A stretch of DNA of 64,000 bases from Adineta vaga (taxonomy: Eukaryota; Rotifera): positions 4,526,001-4,590,000 of the forward strand of contig CP075492.1 of the NCBI GenBank assembly GCA_021613535.1. Direction: 5' to 3'. Below are positions 1 to 10,393 of the stretch, in pieces; the first letter of the stretch is position 1, and every line of letters begins with the position of its first letter. Under the pieces are notes generated by a model. It had not been told where the DNA came from. It did no database searches and worked only from the letters and a program-made list of their open reading frames with translations. The position numbers and the translations under genes are program-made.

Positions 1-1779
1 TCGAAGAAACATGTGATGATTTTATATTTGATAATTATTGGATTGTTAACAATGTTTCAACACATGTTGATCATACTTATGGAAATCTTTCTGGTCATTA
101 TATAACGTCGACTGATCTTGGAGTATTTAAACCGTCGATTACTTTTCGTACAAAAGATTGGATTGATGCACCAGAAAATTATACTGCATGTGTAAAACAA
201 TGGATTTATTCGAATCAAACTAATATTGTTTTTACGATAGAACTTGCACAAGGAGATGATTTACAAGCACGAATATCAGGAGGTCGTTTAGGAATCAGTG
301 GAAATAATTCGCGATGGATTGGTTCAGAGTTAATACCAATCCATAGTGGTTATTTCATTCCTTTTATTTCTTATTTTAATGTTACACAATCAATAGATCT
401 TGATGATATATATGTGTCAGTATGTTCAAATTCAAGATTTACACCAACAATCAAAGTGTTCGAATGTGATTTCGATAAAACTTTATGTCCTGAGTTGACA
501 CACTTTCGAATTATTCTTATAGTTGGTCAATTATTCAAGCAAAACAAGCTCAAAATTATACAATGCAAGCACCATCAGTAGACTATTCTGTTGGAGATCA
601 AACAGGTCTTTTAACAAAAAGAAAATCTTTTATGAATAATTCATTTTTCCATTCATTTTCCAGGTCATTATCTCTGGTTAAATAATTCTGATTCGTTGAA
701 ATGGGGTGGTGCTGGTTATTTAAATACACGTCTATTTAACTTTACAAGAGATGATCTTATATTTTGTCTTAGTTTTCGATATTACAGATTTGGAACAGCA
801 TTTCATACCAGTAAACTAACAGTATTTGCATGGGATCAAACGAATGGTGAATCTCTCCTGCAAGTTTGGCCAATCAATCCAGTGAATTATACTTATTTCA
901 ATCAACGATGGTAAGTGTGCTAAGATTTATATTTGAATAGTCTGAGTATTATTCTTCTCCTTTCGAATTAGGTCATGGGCATATGCACCATTACCGATAG
1001 GAAATTATTCTCTTCTATTTCGTATGGATTCCGAAGCTAGAGTAAATAGTTCATTTGCAATGGATTCAATTGATATTAGTTCATGTGGATATCAACAAAA
1101 TTATTTTCGTGGAAATTCATATTTAAATTTTGCATGTGATTTTGATTCAGATAATAATCATTATTGTGGTATTCGAGATGATTATAAAAATCTTTCACCT
1201 CAATATGTCCTTAATATCTCCATTGTAACACCAAATCGAATTAGTAATGGAGGACTTGGTCCAAAATATTCTTCTGGAATAAGTGGTGATTGGTTTCTTT
1301 ATTGGGGACGTTCTCAAGATACATCATCGACATTAGTTTACGGTCAATTTAAAACACCGTTGATCGAAACAAATGCAGATATGTGTATTCGATTTGCTTA
1401 TTTCGTTAATTCAACAAGTGTACAACTAGATGAACGTAATACTCAAATACAAGTGTTAACTTTAGATTGTACAAATGAAATTCTTTGGTCAAATAAATTA
1501 GATAATAGTCTTGGATGGCGAATAGTTACAATGTCGTTTATTCCTAATGCTTGTAGAGAATCGATTTATTTTCGAATTATTCATCCAAGACCAACTCCAG
1601 TAGCGGTTGCATTTGATGATATTACAATTGCTCCATGCAGTTCATTAGATGAGGTGACAACAGCTGTTCCACCAATTACAACAACACCTATCAATAAAAG
1701 TGCATCGAACTTTATTAATTTTACTCTTATTTTTACAACCCTAATTTTTCTTTTCAAATTGCAATTATCAGATGAATGA
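1..1779 (+). CDS. MAM-domain cell-surface protein, 3' part
   Basis: The gene runs in from the left edge. Exons read as 1-605, 664-910 and 972-1779, with introns of 58 and 61 bases. Three MAM-like modules are visible. One starts with ETCDDFIFDNYW near base 3 and ends near DLDDIYVSVC. One starts at ECDFDKTLC near 465. One starts at ACDFDSDNNHYC near 1134 and closes with VAFDDITIAPC, the usual MAM ending. The C-terminus after a Thr-rich stretch is hydrophobic (FINFTLIFTTLIFLFKL), so the protein is either GPI-anchored or single-pass with almost no tail. MAM domains mediate extracellular adhesion. Inside exon 1 the reading frame changes between about 494 and 522 (see findings). A poly(A) signal AATAAA lies near 1830. 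No function beyond surface adhesion can be named. Confidence 0.8.
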
Positions 1780-2591
1780 GATATTTTGTCATGATAAAAT
1801 TTTGCTTTTTTTTTAATTATTTTCCCACAATAAATGAATTTCTATCAATATCATTGTTTCTAGTTAAGAACTGTTACCTACAGTTCGCTTCATTTCTTTC
1901 TACTTGCATGAAAACGTCTAATTTTTATACGGTCTGTACAAATACGAATGCTTCCTATAGTATTACAAAGTAACTGTACAGGGAAACACAGAAATATGAC
2001 TTTTTTCGAAAGTATCCCTCCGTGAAATAAGTAAAATGAGATATATTGAATTTTAATTACATGCGTGTGAAAATATGCCTACCATCTAAAGCTTTTTTCA
2101 GTAATAGTAAGGTATCATACAGAATAATAAATTTTTCTAGAATGATCATAAAATTATTCAGAGGATGGAACTATTCAAAGAACATAGAATAACCAAAACT
2201 ACTTAGATAAAAATTGAACAAACTCGTTTTAAGACATCCTCAAGATATTTGACTCAAATCAATTTACTACAACTAATCTTGATGAATTCGATAATACTAA
2301 AGATGAAAGTTCACATCATAATTCTTCGTAAATTTGAACCTGGAAAAAGATTTCTTTTTCTCGTAAAAAAAAGACACGAAAGATTTTTTCTCTTTTCTTT
2401 TCTTTTCTTCCAAATACAAGTATTCCGTACTTGAGCGAAATGACATTGACAAAATATGTGTGTCGTTCTGTTTCAATCTTCATCGTTGTCCTCCTCTTCA
2501 CATAATAATAATAATAATAAGGATGAAGAAAAAAAACTAACGAAGAAAAAAAATACTGAAACCATTCTTATGCAATGCATTACATTGAATT
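1780..2591. other. intergenic, AT-rich
   Basis: No gene is supported here. The stretch holds the 3' end of the MAM gene with AATAAA near 1830, T-rich and A-rich runs near 2365-2410, and a short AAT repeat near 2503-2520 just upstream of the ankyrin gene. The short open frames overlap on both strands and lack coding character. Confidence 0.6.
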
Positions 2592-3512
2592 ATGTCGAAT
2601 ACATTCGATTCACAACTAAAATCAATTCTTCAACCATTATCATCAACATCCGATGGACATGAAGATCCTATTCTTGCAGCTGTACAAGCAAATGATCAAC
2701 ATACACTACGAATTCTTATTCGTGCTGGTTATTCTATTAGTACAATTGATCCATTAAATGGACGATCTCTTCTTCATACAGCAACTTATCTTGGTCATAC
2801 AGAAGTAGTACGACGTTTATTAAAAGAAGGTGTAAATACTTCATTATATGATCGTGATGGTAAAACATGTCTTCATGTTTCTGCTGCATATGGTTACAGT
2901 CAAATTTTAACATTACTTCTCAAATATGAAATGCATGTCGATCATTTCGATTATGATAATAATACTCCATTGCATATGTCTTGTAAATTTGGTCATAATG
3001 AATGTTGTCGATTATTAATCTATGCTGGAGCAAATTTAAATCCAATTAATCGAGATGGTGATACACCATTACATTCTGCTATTCGTTATAAACATGCAGG
3101 TTGTACAGCAATATTAATTCATGCTGAAGCTTCATTAAATATTCGAAATGTTCGACAGGAATTACCTATTGAATTAGCACGACGTTTAGGTCATCATAAA
3201 ATTTATGATATCATTCTTCGAAATCTTTCAACATCATCATTAACTCTATCGAATCCATCAGAACCTCTGTCGAATTCGAATGCATCGATTACATTGACTG
3301 AATTCGAAAAACAATGGCGTCAATTTCATTTATTAATTCAAACACGTATGCTAGCAAATCAACATCAATTAGAAGAACAAATTGATTCCTTGAAAGATGC
3401 TTTAGATAAAAATCAATTAAAACAAGCTGTTATTCATCGAAAACTTCAAGTTTTAACCAATTTATGTATGCAACAAAATAAACAAACACATCAATATGAC
3501 ACACTTTTTTAA
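2592..3512 (+). CDS. ankyrin-repeat protein with C-terminal coiled coil
   Basis: A 306-residue intronless frame. From about residue 24 to 205 it contains five to six ankyrin repeats, recognisable by GRSLLHTATYLGHTEVVRRLL, GKTCLHVSAAYGYSQILTLL, NTPLHMSCKFGHNECCRLL and GDTPLHSAIRYKHAGCTAIL. The last repeat (ELPIELARRLGHHKIYDIIL) is a capping-type unit. A Ser-rich linker follows, then a helical segment at about residues 235-300 (EEQIDSLKDALDKNQL) that is probably a coiled coil. Ankyrin repeats bind proteins; the partner cannot be read from the sequence. The start ATG at 2592 is the first in frame. A poly(A) signal AATAAA lies near 3550. Likely cytosolic, since no signal or membrane segment is visible. 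Confidence 0.85.
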   Translation: MSNTFDSQLKSILQPLSSTSDGHEDPILAAVQANDQHTLRILIRAGYSISTIDPLNGRSLLHTATYLGHTEVVRRLLKEGVNTSLYDRDGKTCLHVSAAYGYSQILTLLLKYEMHVDHFDYDNNTPLHMSCKFGHNECCRLLIYAGANLNPINRDGDTPLHSAIRYKHAGCTAILIHAEASLNIRNVRQELPIELARRLGHHKIYDIILRNLSTSSLTLSNPSEPLSNSNASITLTEFEKQWRQFHLLIQTRMLANQHQLEEQIDSLKDALDKNQLKQAVIHRKLQVLTNLCMQQNKQTHQYDTLF

Positions 3513-3805
3513 ATGATAATCAATTAATTCAGATGTATTTTTTTTTCTTATAATAAATTAGTCAGGTGATACGAATGCACAGAATGTATTTAAATCATTA
3601 AGTAAAGTTCTCTCTAAGTGAATACTATGTCCTCGATCTTGTGGTCTATCTGTATTTTGTTTTTACATAAGCAAACAGATATCATAGCATGCTGTATAAT
3701 CTCATGTTGTTTTACGAATGACAAAGAAATCAATAAGCTATAAATAAAGTTTATCAATGCATAATTCAACTGTGAGGATTTCGAGTATATATATATTTGT
3801 AGTTA
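3513..3805. other. intergenic spacer
   Basis: About 290 bases. It holds an AATAAA near 3550 for the ankyrin gene and a TATATATATAT run near 3787-3796, just upstream of the S58 peptidase start, which may serve as a TATA-like element. Nothing else is seen. Confidence 0.45.
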
Positions 3806-4993
3806 ATGATAAAAGACAGTAATTTAAAAATGTTAAACAAAATCGTATTATTTCTTTTATTCTTTTATATCGATGAAACGATGTTACATATTCAAAATAA
3901 ATCAAAACCTCGTGCTCGTGATCTTGGCATACCATTCAATGGTATACCTGGAAAATCCAATTCTATTGTTGATGTTCTAGGTGTTGAAGTTGGTTTTAGT
4001 ACTATTATAGAAGGTGATTCAATTCGAACAGGTGTAACAGCAATATTTCCACGTGCACCGGAGAAAGTTCTTAATGATATGCGTTGTTTTGCTAATTGGT
4101 TTAGTTTAAATGGAAATGGTGAAATGACTGGTATTCATTGGTTAACTGAATCGGGATTTTTAACAACACCGATCTTAATAACAAATACGAATAGTATTGG
4201 AATTTGTCACCAATCGTTATTCAAATGGTTTTTAAAGAAAAATGTCATTACTCCATTAGGTAATCTCGTTGATGTTAGTCTACCTGTTATTGCTGAAACA
4301 TGGGATGGATATTTAAATGATGTGAATGGTTTTCATGTTAAAGAAGAACATGTTTTCGAAGCATTAGATAATGCAAAAGGTTTTGGAACGATTGTTCAAG
4401 AAGGAAATGTTGGTGGTGGTACTGGAATGGCTTCTTTTGGTTTCAAAGCAGGAACAGGAACAAGTTCAAGAGTTATTGAAGGATTGAATTACACAGTAGG
4501 AGTATTAGTCCAATCAAATTTTGGACGAAAGAAACAATTAATTATTGCAGGTGTTCCTGTTGGAGAAGAAATATTAGAAATGGAAAGGAATAATTCAAAG
4601 ATTCCAGATAAAGATGTCGGTTCAATTATTGTTATCATTGCGACTGATGCTCCATTGTTACCACATCAATTAAAACGTTTAGCCATTCGTGCTTCACTTG
4701 GAATAGGAAGAGTTGGTGGTATTGGTGGAGATTCATCAGGTGATATATTTTTAGCATTTTCAACTGTCGAATTTTCAAATAAAACATCAACAATAAGACA
4801 AACTGAATTCATGGTCAATGAAGAAATGAATCCATTATTTGAAGCTACCATTCAATGTGTTGAAGAAGCGATTGTTAATTCTATGATTGCAGCAGAAACG
4901 ATGATTGGACATAAGGGACTTAAAATCGATGCAATATCGCATGAAGATTTACTCAAAATCTTGAAAAACTACAATCGACTTAATGATAAATAG
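3806..4993 (+). CDS. S58-family (DmpA/BapA-like) aminopeptidase
   Basis: A 395-residue intronless frame, or 387 residues if Met9 at 3830 is used, which places a hydrophobic leader (MLNKIVLFLLFFYIDET) at the N-terminus. The body matches the P1/S58 family of self-processing N-terminal-nucleophile aminopeptidases, which release N-terminal residues, including D-Ala or beta-amino acids in bacteria. Family blocks are present in order: ARDLGIPFNGIPG, GVTAIFPR, GNVGGGTGM, YTVGVLVQSNFGR, GSIIVIIATDAPLLPHQLKR and GDSSGDIFLAFST. By family knowledge autocleavage occurs at the Gly-Ser of GSII, which makes Ser273 the expected nucleophile; it is intact. The enzyme is common in bacteria and fungi and sparse in animals. 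With no introns among intron-rich neighbours, it is a candidate for horizontal acquisition. Two AATAAA sites near 3737 and 5081 flank it. Confidence 0.88.
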   Translation: MIKDSNLKMLNKIVLFLLFFYIDETMLHIQNKSKPRARDLGIPFNGIPGKSNSIVDVLGVEVGFSTIIEGDSIRTGVTAIFPRAPEKVLNDMRCFANWFSLNGNGEMTGIHWLTESGFLTTPILITNTNSIGICHQSLFKWFLKKNVITPLGNLVDVSLPVIAETWDGYLNDVNGFHVKEEHVFEALDNAKGFGTIVQEGNVGGGTGMASFGFKAGTGTSSRVIEGLNYTVGVLVQSNFGRKKQLIIAGVPVGEEILEMERNNSKIPDKDVGSIIVIIATDAPLLPHQLKRLAIRASLGIGRVGGIGGDSSGDIFLAFSTVEFSNKTSTIRQTEFMVNEEMNPLFEATIQCVEEAIVNSMIAAETMIGHKGLKIDAISHEDLLKILKNYNRLNDK

Positions 4994-5908
4994 AATGTAT
5001 TTATCACGCACTATTCTATTGACAGAGATTCATTTGAACTAAATTTTATTTCGATTATGTTACTCTCTAAGAATAGAGAAATAAATGAAGGCGTATTATA
5101 TTTTCGCTCAACTTTGTTCTATCGATAGTTGGAGCGAGCGATCCTGTGTATATAAAATAAATACTTTCATATAACGTTCGAAATATATAGATGGCGCTAT
5201 AGAGATACAAGATGAAATTTGGTACAGATTTAGGTATCTAAACCATAGTAACTTTTCAACCGTGCTTTCGGTTATGGAATTTTCGATTTTCTCTGGATAT
5301 CCTGGAAAGGATTGTGAGATCAAGTTTTGAAAATATATTCTATATATATGATCTCATAAAGTAGATTCTCATTTTGAAGCCTTTCGTTTTGAAAAAGATT
5401 GATTCTATGCATATACGTTTCTTTTTTTTTTGTTTCCTCTTCTATTTTTTGTCACGATGTCTACTCGCGTAATTTGTCATCGAATGGATGTGTTTATGCT
5501 AGTATAAGCATGCCGTTTTTTTCCTTTCTGTCTTTTTTCGCCGTTCTCTTGTCGAGCAACTGACTATTTTCTTCGTAGTCTTGGGCTATTTTTTCAAGGA
5601 GAAAAACAATACTTGTCTACTTTGATATGTCTTACAGTAAAAAAAGCACTCGATTGACGAAGATAGATTAGATATTTAGAGCCAACGACGTGACTTAATT
5701 TTTTTAGAAAAATATGTATTTCAAACAGTTAGTTGACGTTATCGTTCGTCAGAAGCTCTTTTACGAGCTTGTTCTAGTAGATTAAATAGAAATATAGAAT
5801 ACAACGTAGAGTAATGAATTATCCGTAAAAGACGAAACTTCTACTACTACTCTATACACTCGTTTTGTTATTTAAATAGATTTATTTATTTTTGCTCGAC
5901 TCTACTTC
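4994..5908. other. intergenic, 915 bases
   Basis: Contains the 3' end of the S58 gene (AATAAA near 5081) and T-rich tracts near 5410-5450. No gene is seen. The last 200 bases presumably hold the promoter of the first death-effector-like gene, with TTTATTTATTTTT near 5880. Confidence 0.5.
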
Positions 5909-6661
5909 ATGGATAAACAACGTTTACGTGGGATTCTCTTGAATCTACAAGATCGTCTTAGTAATGACGATCGACAACGTTTTAATTTCTATCTTGCTGA
6001 TGAAGTTCCTCGAACTTTTACTATGGATTCAACATTTGGCGGTGCTCTTAATGTCATGCAATCATTATTCGAGCAGGATAAAATTCGAGAAAATGATGTT
6101 ACATTATTGATTACAGCATTCAAACAAATCAAATGTTTCGATGCTGCTAAACATTTAGAACGTAAAATTATCAATGAAATCTATGTGTTTTCAATGTTTT
6201 CTTTTTGTTCTAGAGGAAATGAAAAGAATGCGATCAAATGATGTTAAGCAGCCTGAAACAAATCTGTCGGCAGTGTTGCCATCACGTATAGATCAGTTAA
6301 TAATGGATCAAGAGGATGACGTTACTGTAAAACTTCGTATGTAATCATTAGTGTTGAATAGTTGATATAGATTTTGAAGATAAAATGAAATTTAGATTCT
6401 CGCCATGAAAAAAACAACGGTGGTCATAAGGATGAAAGTGATAATGGTGACAAAAGTACACCATTGATGAGTTCTAGCAATGAGAAGATAAAATTTTCTT
6501 TGGAAGAAATAGATCAACGACATTATGATTGTTCATCCAAAACAAAAAAATATTCATGGATATTATATATAACTTTAATGGTTTTATTGATAGTTGTTGC
6601 TTTTCAAGTTGGTTTGATTATTCATCTTCAGATGAAATATCGAGATATAGTTCGGAACTAA
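5909..6661 (+). CDS. death-effector-like domain membrane protein, copy A (ectodomain lost by frame change)
   Basis: Exons 5909-6161, 6214-6336 and 6396-6661 give 213 residues. Residues 1-84 form a death-effector-like helical bundle: LLNLQDRLSNDDRQRF, then VMQSLFEQDKIRENDVTLL, then QIKCFDAAKHLE. These match the hydrophobic and acidic pattern of DEDs in FADD and caspase-8. An acidic, Ser-rich linker follows, then a membrane segment WILYITLMVLLIVVAFQVGLI ending in HLQMKYRDIVRN and a stop at 6659. The intron positions and the sequence match copy B at 9015, but B continues into Cys-rich modules. Here the matching Cys-rich exon (6774-6852) is still present downstream but lies in another frame. Orientation by inference is type II, with the DED in the cytosol. 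The gene is either truncated, a decaying copy, or carries a one-base sequence error. Confidence 0.7.
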
Positions 6662-6852
6662 TCAGGATCAACGGAACTCGTCAACATACGACAAATATCC
6701 ATTGACAGGTAATGCAATCATTTTACATTAAAAATTTTGACAGAAATAATGCTCTTATTTTAGAGTTACCTTACGGAACATTTGGATGTCACAATTTTTG
6801 TGTTTCTGGCAATGGCGGTCCATATAGTTCTGGAAAGTGTGTATGCACGTAG
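6662..6852 (+). pseudogene. out-of-frame remnant of the copy A ectodomain
   Basis: After the stop of copy A the alternative frame is open from about 6652 (FGTNQDQRNSSTYDKYP), followed by a GT..AG intron at 6719-6773. An exon at 6774-6852 then encodes ELPYGTFGCHNFCVSGNG and ends with GKCVCT and a stop. The CxxxC and CxC pairs match the Cys-rich modules of copy B, but the first and fourth cysteines are missing. A single-base insertion or deletion near 6650-6660 would connect it to the membrane segment. It is therefore read as a relic, or as one half of a gene with a sequencing error. Confidence 0.55.
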
Positions 6853-7362
6853 ATGGAGAAGCGAGATGATTCTATTGGCAAGATAAACTGAATTAATGTG
6901 AATATTATTGTTTAAATTTAATCTTATTTTAGTCAAAAATTGATCATGAAACGAGGAATATCAAACATATGTTACAATTGGTTTGATAAATATTACATCA
7001 AATTTATTTGTGACTTATGCTGTATATATTTTTTTGTATTATAGACATCAGTGGTGGTTTCAAAGAGAAAGTTGCATGATTACTATATGTTTTGTTATAA
7101 TTATAGAAAAAAAGTCTTGAAAAGTCTAAAGAAAAGAAGCATTTTCTAGTATACACTGCACTTAAATTTGAAGAGAGCAACCGTATAATCTTGCATTAGA
7201 AGATGTTTAGATATAGAAAAAAGTTCAATCGAAGGGATCGTAGTTTGGATCGGCCATCGGATCAGTCACTGGTATGTTTTGCCGTTTCAATGCAATACTG
7301 GGTGCTGTACTAGTAACGATGAATAATGTATCGTTTTTGTCGTTCAAATATTGAACATCAGA
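6853..7362. other. intergenic between convergent genes
   Basis: About 510 bases between the end of copy A and the 3' end of the B-box gene on the other strand. AT-rich. No gene or repeat is recognised. Confidence 0.5.
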
Positions 7363-7776
7363 TTACAAGTTTCGAATAAACATCGGTATCTCATTCAATG
7401 GTAATTCAGATAATCGTTTGCTTTTATCACGTAGTATTTCTTTTTCTGTTGCTATCATCTGAGCCAATAATGTGAATGATCTATCGCGTTCTGCATCTGC
7501 ATTTTGTACAATCTTGTCACGTTCTGCTACTATTTTCTGTCGAGTGTTGGCAGCGATTCGATCAAGAACATCAAGTTTTTCATTCAACAAATGCATAGCA
7601 CCATCGCTCTCTGCTGCAACTAAATCGACATGTTTTTGAGCACATTCCAAACAGATGAACTGTGAACAGTGAAGACATTGAACTTGTACCGGCTTCTTCA
7701 TACACTCAATACAATTTCGATTCGATGAGTCTTGCCGTTGTTGTTGTCTTGAATCGCTCTGTTGATATCTTGGCAT
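7363..7776 (-). CDS. B-box zinc-finger and coiled-coil protein
   Basis: A single-exon frame of 137 residues. After a Gln-rich N-terminus, residues 22-45 carry CIECMKKPVQVQCLHCSQFI followed by CLECAQKH. The spacing C-x2-C-x8-C-x2-C-x4-C-x2-C-x3-H is of B-box type and should bind zinc. Residues 55-135 are helical and charged (LNEKLDVLDRIAANTRQKIV, AERDKIVQNADAERDRS) and probably coil. This is the B-box plus coiled-coil core of TRIM proteins, without a RING and without C-terminal NHL repeats or SPRY. Such short forms could act as oligomerising adaptors. It lies between the two death-effector-like genes on the opposite strand. The upstream ATG at 7776 is the first in frame. Confidence 0.65.
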   Translation of the reverse strand: MPRYQQSDSRQQQRQDSSNRNCIECMKKPVQVQCLHCSQFICLECAQKHVDLVAAESDGAMHLLNEKLDVLDRIAANTRQKIVAERDKIVQNADAERDRSFTLLAQMIATEKEILRDKSKRLSELPLNEIPMFIRNL

Positions 7777-9014
7777 AGATTTTCTAGGACTAATTTATTA
7801 CATACAATGAGTTAGAACGAATATAAAATATCAAAATCAATATTAGGTATATCTAAGTTAGAATTTCATGTATAAACTATTTTTATCTTCCGTCTTTTAG
7901 TATATACTCTTTAAGGAAAATTTTTTACTTAATCAACAAGATATTCAAAGCATTACCTCTGGTACATTTTGATATATTAATTCGATTAATAAAAGTTTCC
8001 AATGGACTAATCAGTAAACGTAAGCCCACCTATTGAATTAAAAAGAATACCAATATGTTATATTACAAAAATATGATGGTTGTAAACTGCGATATCAATG
8101 TCGTGTAACTCTAAGTGAAGAAATATCAATATAGGACTGCTTGATTATTGATTTTTCCTAAAAACTAATGGTGAAACTTTAAAGTAACAAAAATTCATCA
8201 TTTCGTGAATTTTGAAGAGGCAAGAAAATTTGATTCTCTTGGTTTTTATCCGTTAACAACTGGAAATAATCCTATATAGATGGCGTAATACGAAATTTGT
8301 TTAAACAGTAGATCATTATTTTCAACAGAGATTTTCTCTTAGTACGTGTTGAAAACTCAGCTTGGTTTTTCTTTAGATTCCATGTATATGTCTATTAGTC
8401 AAGATCTATTACAATTATTTATTCTTTCATTCATCAATATACACTATTTCATTTCTTAACTTTTTGAAAGTCAAATTGTTGTTATTGAAAGATTTCAGTT
8501 GAATTTATGATTACATAAGAAGACAAAAGAAAATGATCGAGAGAAAATACGATGTATGATGTTTGAGTATTCTGGTTTGGAATATTTTGTATTATTTCGT
8601 ATAAATTAAATTATAAATACAATTATACAACAGGTGTAGTATTTTTATACGATGGACAATTTTTTTTTTCATTCGGTCTGTTGCACCATTTTCTTTGTTG
8701 TCTAAAGAGCTAACTACTATTTTTCAAGATATCGGGTTATTCGCATGTAGAAAAAAGACCCATATATATATACATTACAAAAAACACAAATCAGTATCAA
8801 CATTAATATTTGATTGTAATAGTGAGAGTAAATATTTTGAAAGATTAGCTTTTGAAATCAATCGTTATCATTTATTTCAGTACATAGAATAAGGTGGAAA
8901 CTGTCAGTTTCATCTAGTAGAAGTGTCGAGGACGATATAGATTAACAACTTACGCATAAAAGTGGAATATTCTAGTTTTTCTATAAATTTTTCTTAACAA
9001 ATCAGATCTATTTC
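7777..9014. other. intergenic, about 1.2 kb
   Basis: Region between divergent genes (B-box on minus, DED copy B on plus). AT-rich with several short chance frames, for example 8695-8892, which have no coding character. It must contain both promoters. No repeat or RNA gene is recognised. Confidence 0.5.
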
Positions 9015-10187
9015 ATGGACTATCATCGTTTACGTGGTACTCTTTTAAATCTGCAAGATCGTCTTAGTGATGATGATCGCAAACGACTACATTTCTTTCT
9101 TGGTAATGATGTTCCTCGACGTATTCGAGATGATCAATCATTGGGTGGTACTCTTAGTCTCATGGAATCTTTATTTGATCAAGACAAGATCAAACAAAAT
9201 GATGTAACATTATTGATCAAAGCATTCGATCAAATTGGATGTCTCGATGCTGCTAGACATTTAGAAGGTAAGATTATCGACGTAATCTATGTGTTTTGAT
9301 TCTTTTTGTTTTTTAAATATTTAGAACAGATGAATGTTGTCAATAAACCAGTACAAAGTCTATCGATTCTAATGCCATCAATGATCGATCAATTGTTAAA
9401 CGACGAAGATAATGATGGAATTTCTGTAAAAGCTCGTATGTAATTATTAGTTGTCGTTGAAAAGGTCTATCTTGACTATACAGAATGAAGTTTATAGGTC
9501 TTGTTGATGAAAGAAATATCGATCGCGGGAAAACTTGTGATACATCATTGATGTTTGTTGATAATACAAAAAGAAAGTTTTCAGTGGACGAACAAGATTT
9601 TCCACAGACGTGTTATTTAAATTCGAAAGCAAAACAATGTTCAAGATTCTATAGTGTAATATCAATAGTTTTATTCATCCTTGCGATTGTTGAATATTTT
9701 TGGATGATTCATTTCAAGATGAAATATGATCACATTGTCAATAAGCATACAGAAAATATTAACATTCTGGAAGATTTAGAAAATTGCCGATTAAAAATGA
9801 AGGAAATATCGAACAAAAGTATAGCACATTCAGAGGAAGAGAAAGGTAAGTTCTCATCTTGAGATCTAGTTGTTCTACCAACTATTGATAGAAATAACCA
9901 TCTTACTTTAGTCTTTAGTCAAGGATTAACATGTGGTTGCAAACAGTGGTGTAATGAACGAGGTGAAATGTACGGAGTATGTGGCAATGGTCATGTATGT
10001 ATCTGTCGAAATATACCAATAACAGATGATTATATTGGTGAGACACAAGAAATCTGTTCGAATGTTTTCATCATCAATGTTTCATATCATTTAAGGAGAT
10101 GGCTGTACATGTAATCAGTGGTGTCGAACACATGCTCGTAAAAGTGGGGGAATTTGTGGTGATGGAGACACATGTATCTGTTCATAA
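9015..10187 (+). CDS. death-effector-like domain, membrane segment, two defensin-like (CS-alpha-beta) modules; copy B
   Basis: Exons 9015-9267, 9325-9435, 9498-9845, 9912-10037 and 10096-10187 join in frame to 309 residues. Residues 1-84 are a death-effector-like domain (LLNLQDRLSDDDRKRLHFFL, LMESLFDQDKIKQNDVTLL, IGCLDAARHLE). A linker leads to one membrane segment (VISIVLFILAIVEYFWMIHF). A short helical stalk (ILEDLENCRLKMKEI) follows. Exon 4 encodes CGCKQWCNERGEMYGVCGNG then HVCICRN; exon 5 encodes CTCNQWC then GGICGDGDTCICS. Each module has six cysteines spaced C-x-C-x3-C-x9/10-C-x5-C-x-C, with Gly before Cys4, as in invertebrate defensins. Predicted topology is type II: DED inside, Cys-rich modules outside, each module on its own exon. 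DEDs recruit caspase-8/FADD-type proteins. Whether the ectodomain binds a ligand or is released is unknown. Confidence 0.75.
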
Positions 10188-10393
10188 TATACATATAATC
10201 AGCATTATTTATAGAAGTGTATACGATAAAAAAAGATTATTATTGTATTAAGTTCCTATGAATGTATAATTTTGATTTCGTGAAGAAAGTATGCTGAAAA
10301 ATATATAGTTATTACTTCAAAGGAATAATGTAGATTCGAGTAGAATAGATAAATGAAAAAAAAGGCTAATTCTATCGATTAAATAAAAAGTAT
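10188..10393. terminator. shared 3' region of convergent genes
   Basis: About 200 AT-rich bases between the stop of DED copy B and the stop of the PARP-like gene on the other strand. AATAAA on the minus strand is not obvious; TTAAATAAA occurs near 10379-10387 on the plus strand. Only a weak call. Confidence 0.25.

Noticed and set aside
9481-9497. ATG at 9485 as an alternative start of DED copy B
   Set aside because: The bases up to 9497 are best read as the end of an intron (acceptor TTTATAG); the join keeps the frame and matches copy A.
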